Shown piece by piece: positions 4,467 to 9,167 of a stretch of DNA of 9,167 nucleotides. Where the stretch lies: the NCBI GenBank assembly GCA_934183325.1, contig CAKPSH010000030.1, positions 1-9,167 on the forward strand, given 5' to 3'. A model generated the notes under the pieces. It was not told where the DNA came from, made no database searches, and saw only the letters and a list, made by a program, of their open reading frames with translations. The translations under genes and the position numbers were made by a program. Position 1 is the first letter of the stretch. Each line of letters begins with the position of its first letter. The stretch is from an uncultured Clostridia bacterium (GTDB lineage Bacteria > Bacillota > Clostridia > TANB77 > CAG-508).

Positions 4467-6785
4467 TTAATAATTTCTTTTACTTTTTTCAAATTTATCT
4501 AGTATCAATGTAATCCACCTAATTACAGAAAATTCTGCTATTGCAAATAGTGTGACAAGAGCAGCAGCTCTTCCTGATATTGCTTTTATCGCGAAAAAAT
4601 TAGGCATAATGTTAATTGTTAAAATAATTCCAAGAATACATAATCCCATAACACTTGTTCTATATTTGTTTAATGGTCTAATAATTTTATATAAGATTAA
4701 AAATCCTCCTGTAAAAAATAAATAGCTACAAGCTGTTGTTATTTCTTGGCCTCCTACATTGAATAATACCGAAAATCTAACCATAGCAACAATTGCTAAA
4801 AATGATGTTATTGCAGCAGGAAGTGAATTTTTAAATACTCTTCCTAAAAATTTTCCATTCTTCTGTTTTTTCTGGTTTTCTTCAAATGTTAATAAAAATG
4901 CGGGTATCCCAATTGTAAATGCACTTCCTAGTGATACTTGATTTGGCTCTAGTGGGTATTGCATTGCAAAAATTATTGAATATATAGATAATAACAATGA
5001 AAATATATTTTTATATGTAAATAATGAAGCTGATCTTGTTATATTATTAATATTTTTTCTTCCCTCATATACTATATCTCTCATATTTCCAAAGTCAGAA
5101 TCAAGTAATACCACTTGTGCTGTTTCTCTAGCTGCATCTGCCCCAGAGCCTATAGCAATTGAACAGTCCGACTCTTTCATTGCCAAAATATCATTTACTC
5201 CATCTCCTGTCATTGCTACTTTTAATCCTAATTCTTTTAAAGCTTTGATTATTAGCTTCTTTTGTTCAGGATTTACTCTTCCAAAAATAGTGTATTTTTT
5301 TACTGCTCTTTTAATCTCTTCATAACTTTCTAATTCTCTACAATCAATATATTTTTCATATTCTTTTATTCCAGCTTGTTTAGCAATTGACGAAACAGTA
5401 ACCGGATTATCTCCTGATATAACCTTAATTTCAACTTTTCTATTTTCAAAAAAATTAAAAATTTCTTTTGCATTTTTTCTTATCTCATTTTTTAAGCTTA
5501 TGAACAAGATAGGAATATTTTTCTTATTTTCTTCTTTAACAAAAACAAGTACTCTTTCTCCACTCTTTGTCCTTTTATTAAGTATCTCTTCAAATTCATT
5601 ACCCAATAATATTTCAGGTGCACCTAGTTTGTATATCACGTTCTCACTAACTTTAATAAATGAAAATTTATTTTTTGAATTAAAGTTTTCTTTACTTATG
5701 TTAGGTAACTTTTCATAAGAAATGCCATCTAACTGTTCCTTTATAGCGTCCATTGTAATATTATTATCATCTATTGTATTAACATATTTAGATAAGATTT
5801 CTAATTTTAAATTTTTTCTTTCCTTTATTAAACTGTTTTCTTTTTCATCAAATATGTCTAATATCTTCATTCGATTGTTTGTAATTGTTCCTGTTTTATC
5901 AACACATAAAACATCAACTCTAGCCAGACTTTCAATGCTTTTCATATCATGTAAAATGACCTTCTTTTTAGCTAGTTTTCCAGCACTTATTGCTAATGAA
6001 ACAGTTGTTAATAAGTATAAACCTTCTGGTATCATTCCAATTAATGCTGATACTATTGAATTTACGCTTTCTTTATAAGTACTACCATTTACAAAAAAAG
6101 AGTCCCAAAATAATAATAGCCCAATTGGAATTATTACTATTCCAGCAAATTTAACAATACTATCAATTGACGAAATCATCTCTGATTTTGTTTCTTTAAT
6201 TTTTTTTGAATCTTTCATTATCTTTGCCGAAAAAGACTCATCTCCAATTTTTGTCAGCTTTGCAACAGCCTTTCCAGATATAACAAAACTTCCAGACATT
6301 AATTCACAATTTACATTTTTCTCAATTTCATCTTGCTCTCCTGTTAATAAAGATTCATTTACATATATTTTTCCTGAGATAACTATTGCATCTGCTGGAA
6401 TCTGATTTCCAGTTTCCAAAATCACAAAATCGCCTTCAAGAAGATTATCAGAACTTATTCTTTCGTTTCTTCCATCTCTAATTACCATATAGTCAGTTTT
6501 ATCAAGTAATGATAATTTGTCTAAGGTAATTTTGGATTTTATTTGCTGAAAAATTCCAATTAAAATATTTATTGTTATAATAATTAAAAATGTTAGGTTT
6601 CTATATGATTGAGATGTAATAAGCAAAACTGCTAGTATTAAAAAAATCAAATTAAAATATGTAAATATATTTTTACTTATTATCTTAAGAATACTTTCAT
6701 TTGCTTTAAATTTGATTTTGTTTGTTCTTCCTTGTTTTATTTTTTCTTCTATTTCCTTTTGTGTTAAACCTTTTAATTCTTCCAT
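4467..6785 (-). CDS. P2-type cation-transporting ATPase (772 aa)
   Basis: A complete E1-E2 ATPase of the cytoplasmic membrane that pumps cations using ATP. Landmarks in order are two membrane helices (about 41-57 and 63-81), the actuator loop with LLTGE at 146-150, helices M3-M4 with PEGL at 253-256, the phosphorylation site DKTGT with Asp296, the nucleotide-domain KLGAPE at 387-391, hinge GDGVND at 527-532, and six C-terminal helices from about 590 on. Length and order fit the short Ca2+/Mn2+-type pumps of Firmicutes. There are no N-terminal CxxC or CPx sites, so it is not a copper or zinc pump. The M4 glutamate (Glu254) is present, but M6 (about 618-635) lacks the Asp that helps bind Ca2+ in SERCA. 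Streptococcal MgtA, a Mn2+/Ca2+ exporter, is a plausible relative, but the ion is not determined. The ribosome binding site is weak: GGAAGG lies 16 nt before the ATG. The N-terminus still matches the family. Confidence 0.9.
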   Translation of the reverse strand: MEELKGLTQKEIEEKIKQGRTNKIKFKANESILKIISKNIFTYFNLIFLILAVLLITSQSYRNLTFLIIITINILIGIFQQIKSKITLDKLSLLDKTDYMVIRDGRNERISSDNLLEGDFVILETGNQIPADAIVISGKIYVNESLLTGEQDEIEKNVNCELMSGSFVISGKAVAKLTKIGDESFSAKIMKDSKKIKETKSEMISSIDSIVKFAGIVIIPIGLLLFWDSFFVNGSTYKESVNSIVSALIGMIPEGLYLLTTVSLAISAGKLAKKKVILHDMKSIESLARVDVLCVDKTGTITNNRMKILDIFDEKENSLIKERKNLKLEILSKYVNTIDDNNITMDAIKEQLDGISYEKLPNISKENFNSKNKFSFIKVSENVIYKLGAPEILLGNEFEEILNKRTKSGERVLVFVKEENKKNIPILFISLKNEIRKNAKEIFNFFENRKVEIKVISGDNPVTVSSIAKQAGIKEYEKYIDCRELESYEEIKRAVKKYTIFGRVNPEQKKLIIKALKELGLKVAMTGDGVNDILAMKESDCSIAIGSGADAARETAQVVLLDSDFGNMRDIVYEGRKNINNITRSASLFTYKNIFSLLLSIYSIIFAMQYPLEPNQVSLGSAFTIGIPAFLLTFEENQKKQKNGKFLGRVFKNSLPAAITSFLAIVAMVRFSVLFNVGGQEITTACSYLFFTGGFLILYKIIRPLNKYRTSVMGLCILGIILTINIMPNFFAIKAISGRAAALVTLFAIAEFSVIRWITLILDKFEKSKRNY

Positions 6786-6823
6786 ATTTTTTTGTAATTC
6801 GCCTTCCTATTTTTATATTATTT

Positions 6824-6857
6824 GTAGGAAGTAATAAAATTAGCTATTACTCCCTAC
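6824..6857 (-). other. 13-bp hairpin upstream of the ATPase gene
   Basis: GTAGGAAGTAATA (6824-6836) and TATTACTCCCTAC (6845-6857) pair over 13 positions with one wobble, around an 8-nt loop. It lies 70 nt after the stop of the gene at 6927-7397 and 39 nt before the ATPase ATG. There is no T-run, so it is a weak terminator at best. A TATAAT at 6879-6884 (minus strand, no good -35) would place the hairpin in the ATPase 5' leader, where it could regulate expression. Confidence 0.4.
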
Positions 6858-6926
6858 TCTATTTTATGCAAATTGACTATTATATTTTTTATAAATACTT
6901 TCTATATTTTCTAAATCAATTTAAAA

Positions 6927-7397
6927 TTAACAATCTAATTTTACCTTTTTATTGATTCTGTAGTTATGAGAATAATTATATTGTAAATCATTTGTATCTG
7001 TTATATATAATGTTATATCACTATTTGTTAATTCAGATATTGTAATGTTCACTTTATCTTTAGTATTATAACAAAATCTTATGGTATTATCAGGAATTTG
7101 TATATTAGTTTTATCTTTTATAATTTTAATTTTTTCAATATTTCCAAATTGTTCTGGATAACTTTCTAGTAATACTCCATTAAAATATATTAAAATTTCT
7201 TGTCCTTTTTCAAATTTCATATTTTTAAAGTCATTTAATCCTACACTATATAATCCTTCTCCATTTTCTATTCCCATAACTAATAAATCGTTTTCATTTT
7301 TTATTATGGTGTTTTGAATTTTTTCAAAAATCCATAATCCTAAAATAATTATCAAAATTAATATTATTGATATGATAATTTCTCTTTTTTTATTCAT
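6927..7397 (-). CDS. Membrane-anchored extracytoplasmic protein, DUF3221-like (156 aa)
   Basis: One N-terminal membrane helix (about 7-26, almost all Ile and Leu after MNKKRE) should anchor the protein with its C-terminal domain outside. There is no lipobox. The segment GQEILIYFNGVLLESYPEQF and the following GNIEKIKI (about 65-92) resemble the ESYPAQ-type core of small OB-fold proteins of the YobA/DUF3221 kind found in Bacilli and Clostridia. This is a motif-level resemblance only. The last 50 residues are a beta-rich segment ending in Cys156. GAGG lies 7 nt before the ATG. It has its own strong promoter (7434-7462), so it is independent of the sortase cluster upstream. Its function is unknown. 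Confidence 0.72.
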   Translation of the reverse strand: MNKKREIIISIILILIIILGLWIFEKIQNTIIKNENDLLVMGIENGEGLYSVGLNDFKNMKFEKGQEILIYFNGVLLESYPEQFGNIEKIKIIKDKTNIQIPDNTIRFCYNTKDKVNITISELTNSDITLYITDTNDLQYNYSHNYRINKKVKLDC

Positions 7398-7433
7398 AAA
7401 TCCACCTCAATTAGAAATTATTAATTATTGATC

Positions 7434-7462
7434 TTTATATCATAAAAACAGATAATTATCAA
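7434..7462 (-). promoter_or_regulatory. Promoter of the membrane-anchored gene, overlapping a terminator
   Basis: TTGATA (complement of 7457-7462) and TATAAA (complement of 7434-7439) are 17 nt apart, with TGA just before the -10. The -35 lies in the loop and arm of the terminator hairpin at 7449-7473, so the two elements share DNA. Confidence 0.65.
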
Positions 7463-7473
7463 CTAATTATCTG
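7449..7473 (-). terminator. Terminator of the surface protein-sortase cluster
   Basis: CAGATAATTA and TAATTATCTG form a perfect 10-bp stem with a 5-nt loop. On the minus strand it ends in five T. It starts 13 nt after the stop of the small ORF at 7487-7621, so that ORF lies inside the transcript. Confidence 0.8.
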
Positions 7474-7486
7474 CTTTAAAACTATA

Positions 7487-7621
7487 TTATAACCATTTTT
7501 CAATTTTTTCTTTAGCCGAATTTACAGATGAACCTCGAATTACTGCTTTTATTTTGCCATATCTGAAACCACTTTTAAATATCAAATTAATTACATAAAT
7601 ATATTTACATCTTCTTTGCAT
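7487..7621 (-). CDS. Putative 44-aa small ORF overlapping the sortase 3' end
   Basis: The frame opens at an ATG inside the last codons of the sortase gene, in another frame with a 17-nt overlap. It runs 44 codons to a TAA just before the terminator. The start is MQRRCKYIYVINLIF, and the C-terminal part, RYGKIKAVIRGSSVNSAKEK followed by IEKWL, looks like a real folded protein end. No good ribosome binding site precedes the ATG, and a TAG lies in frame 9 nt before it. It could be a small protein translated by coupling to the sortase, or the surviving 3' end of a larger gene. No family was recognised. Confidence 0.4.
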   Translation of the reverse strand: MQRRCKYIYVINLIFKSGFRYGKIKAVIRGSSVNSAKEKIEKWL

Positions 7622-8351
7622 GTAATACTACTCGATATTTATTATTATTTGCACAAGTTGATAATGTTAATATATTATATTCTTTTGAAATATCTATATT
7701 AAAATTTTTAATACTTCTTTTCTTTAATGTTTCTATAAATCTCTCAAATTCATTATCATTGCTAAATTCTGTTTTTATATAATAATCTTCACTTTCTATT
7801 TTATATATTGAGAAAACTTTATAAATGCTTTTTTCGTTTTCAGTATATAATGTAATATTAGTGTTTTCATCATTCTCATACCATTCAGAATTCAAAATAT
7901 TTTTTAAACTTCCAAACATTGATTTATCTCTCATATTATGTCCATATATTACGATGTTTTTATCTCTGTTATCAAACTTATTTCTATAATCTGCAAAAAT
8001 CCATCCTGCTGAATTGTTACTTTTATCAAAACTATGGTTTAAGTAAAAGCTATTATTGGTTCCTTTTACTACAGGATATTCGATATTTGTATTGTTTACT
8101 TTAAGCCATGCAATAGTTTCGTTATTTTGCTCTTTTAATTTATTAAAGTCTACTGTATATTCTTCTTTATTTTCATCTTCGTTTTTTTCTTCAACAATTA
8201 CTGTACTTTTTATTTGTTCTGCAATTTTATTGTTGCTTTTCTTATCTTTGTACCATTTAAAAATTTTAATTCCAGAATATATTAATACAAAAAGTAAAAT
8301 CATATAGATAATAATATTTAAAATCACTTTTTTATTTTTCTTTCTTCTCAT
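7605..8351 (-). CDS. Class B-type sortase (248 aa)
   Basis: A membrane-bound transpeptidase that cleaves sorting signals and links surface proteins to peptidoglycan. An N-terminal membrane helix (about 9-30, after MRRKKNKK) anchors it, with the catalytic domain outside. The class B signature is clear: a WLKVNNTNIEYPVVKG strand, DYRNKF, catalytic His138 in IVIYGHNM, Cys233 in TLSTC, and Arg240 in KYRVVLH. An upstream in-frame ATG would add 19 residues that encode the hairpin region, so the ATG at 8351 was chosen, with AAAGGA 10 nt upstream. The gene just upstream encodes a protein with an NPKTG sorting signal, the obvious substrate. Class B enzymes prefer NPxT-type motifs. Confidence 0.92.
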   Translation of the reverse strand: MRRKKNKKVILNIIIYMILLFVLIYSGIKIFKWYKDKKSNNKIAEQIKSTVIVEEKNEDENKEEYTVDFNKLKEQNNETIAWLKVNNTNIEYPVVKGTNNSFYLNHSFDKSNNSAGWIFADYRNKFDNRDKNIVIYGHNMRDKSMFGSLKNILNSEWYENDENTNITLYTENEKSIYKVFSIYKIESEDYYIKTEFSNDNEFERFIETLKKRSIKNFNIDISKEYNILTLSTCANNNKYRVVLHAKKM

Positions 8352-8376
8352 TGTTAAATTGTCCTTTCGTATATAA

Positions 8377-8402
8377 AGACTAGCTAATACTCTAGCTAGT
8401 CT
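8377..8402 (-). terminator. Intra-cluster hairpin between surface protein and sortase
   Basis: AGACTAGCTA (8377-8386) and TAGCTAGTCT (8393-8402) form a perfect 10-bp stem with a 6-nt loop. The minus strand continues TTTATAT, a weak U-tract. It follows the surface-protein stop by about 18 nt and precedes the sortase ATG by about 25 nt. No promoter was seen between the genes, so it probably works as a leaky terminator or RNA-stabilising hairpin that keeps sortase expression below that of its substrate. Confidence 0.55.
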
Positions 8403-8420
8403 CCACATATCTTGTAGTTA

Positions 8421-9167
8421 TTATTCTTTTGATTTTTTTCTTTTTACTATTGTTAATGTACCAATGGTTGCTACAGAAGTTACAAATAAAATCATACTTG
8501 TTATAATGTTATCTCCTGTTTTTGGATTATTTGTTTCATTCTTTGTTTGTTCTGTTTTTTCTTCAACATTTGTTGCAACAATTCCATATTGACTTAAGTG
8601 TGATGTTTCAAATACTATGTATCCAGTTTCTACTGTTGCTGGTATTGTTTCTTTTATTTCATCATTTGAAATATATACTACTTCATATTTGTTAAATTCT
8701 TTTAAGTCTTCTGGTAATGCAATTCTTATTTTCATTTTAGTATCAATAATTTTAACTATTTGACCATTTTCTAAAACATTTATATCCACTACATATTTAA
8801 CATTTTGGTTTGTTAAATCTTTTTTTACTTCTACAGGTTTAATATCTAGTTTGTAGTCTTTGCTAACTTCTTTTTCAAATTCAATTTTTGCTTTTGTCTC
8901 TCCTGTGCTTTCAATTTCTTTTACTGTTTCTTTAGCAGGTTGTTCTGGTTCTCCTGAAATTTTAGTCCAAGAAGCATATAAAGTAACATTTTGATAATAT
9001 TCAGCTCCAAGTGCATTTTTTATTATTGTATCTTTTTCAACAGTTGTTTCTCCATCATTATCCCATAATCTCCAGTATATATATTTAAAGTTTTTTCCAC
9101 TTCCATCATTTTTAGAATTCCATCCATTAAAAGTATATCCTTCTCTTACTGGTATATATGGTAAAAG
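8421..9167 (-). CDS. NPKTG-anchored surface protein with InlB B-type repeat (C-terminal 248 aa, partial)
   Basis: The frame is open to the right edge, so the N-terminus and signal peptide are outside the window. An internal GTG at 8789 is not the start. The visible part begins with an InlB B/Listeria-Bacteroides repeat (VREGYTFNGWNSKNDGSG, ending in YYQNVTLYASWTK at about 57-69), typical of adhesins and other cell-wall proteins. Then comes a Glu/Lys-rich linker, a beta-rich domain (about 95-200) ending HLSQYGIVAT, and a Thr/Glu/Asn-rich spacer. The C-terminus is a complete sorting signal: NPKTG at 214-218, a hydrophobic helix (221-241) and a KRKKSKE tail. The class B-type sortase directly downstream is the likely anchoring enzyme. 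It probably acts in cell-surface adhesion, though the ligand is unknown. Confidence 0.88.
   Translation of the reverse strand, partial: LLPYIPVREGYTFNGWNSKNDGSGKNFKYIYWRLWDNDGETTVEKDTIIKNALGAEYYQNVTLYASWTKISGEPEQPAKETVKEIESTGETKAKIEFEKEVSKDYKLDIKPVEVKKDLTNQNVKYVVDINVLENGQIVKIIDTKMKIRIALPEDLKEFNKYEVVYISNDEIKETIPATVETGYIVFETSHLSQYGIVATNVEEKTEQTKNETNNPKTGDNIITSMILFVTSVATIGTLTIVKRKKSKE

Noticed and set aside
6786..6926. yybP-ykoY (manganese) riboswitch in the ATPase leader
   Set aside because: The stretch GGGAGTAATAGCT is only superficially similar to its GGGGAGTAG box. The rest of the conserved structure does not fit in the available leader.
4759..8307. Several plus-strand ORFs of 60-118 codons inside the ATPase and sortase genes and at 6722-6955
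   Set aside because: They lie antisense to well-supported genes, or at 6722-6955 run from the antisense of the ATPase start into an AT-rich gap. They have Phe/Leu/Ser-rich compositions typical of reverse-strand readings, and no motifs or good ribosome binding sites were seen.
8421..8789. A 122-aa gene starting at GTG 8789
   Set aside because: The frame stays open upstream to the window edge and encodes an InlB-type repeat, so the GTG is an internal valine codon of a longer surface protein.

Overview
The window looks like a low-GC Gram-positive bacterium (Firmicutes, probably a Clostridia-type gut or host-associated lineage). The reasons are the very AT-rich DNA, strong purine-rich ribosome binding sites (AAGGAGG, AAAGGAGG), U-tract intrinsic terminators, and a class B-type sortase next to a cell-wall-anchored surface protein. 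Nearly every gene lies on the minus strand. Only the gene at 2921-3286 is on the plus strand.

Positions 1-1820 (minus strand): the first 11 codons of what is probably an XRE-type regulator run off the left edge, with an inverted repeat upstream that could be its operator. A decayed coding stretch follows. Then come an intact HAD phosphatase of the YihX/glucose-1-phosphatase-like type and an isochorismatase-fold hydrolase. Upstream of these is a promoter and ribosome binding site attached to a broken reading frame with no ATG and an in-frame TGA.

Positions 1820-3360 form an island that does not match its surroundings. A hand count gives about 47% GC at 2461-2580, against about 23% at 481-600 in the HAD gene. 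The island holds three small, unrecognised genes of 76, 67 and 121 residues. Each has its own near-perfect sigma-A promoter (two are exact TTGACA-17 nt-TATAAT) and its own terminator hairpin. The first also has a 10-codon leader ORF with a strong ribosome binding site, and just upstream of that site the RNA could fold into a compact H-type pseudoknot. This is the most unusual part of the window.

Positions 3396-6785 (minus strand): a conserved-looking small hypothetical protein with a Cys-x2-Cys tail, a GNAT acetyltransferase, and a complete 772-residue P2-type cation-transporting ATPase.

Positions 6927-9167 (minus strand): a membrane-anchored extracytoplasmic protein with its own promoter, preceded by a surface-protein/sortase cluster. 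The surface protein is cut by the right edge. It carries an InlB B-type repeat and an NPKTG sorting signal. The class B-like sortase directly downstream probably attaches it to the cell wall. A hairpin separates the two genes, and an overlapping 44-codon small ORF follows the sortase before the terminator. No rRNA, tRNA, CRISPR array, transposase or integrase gene was seen.
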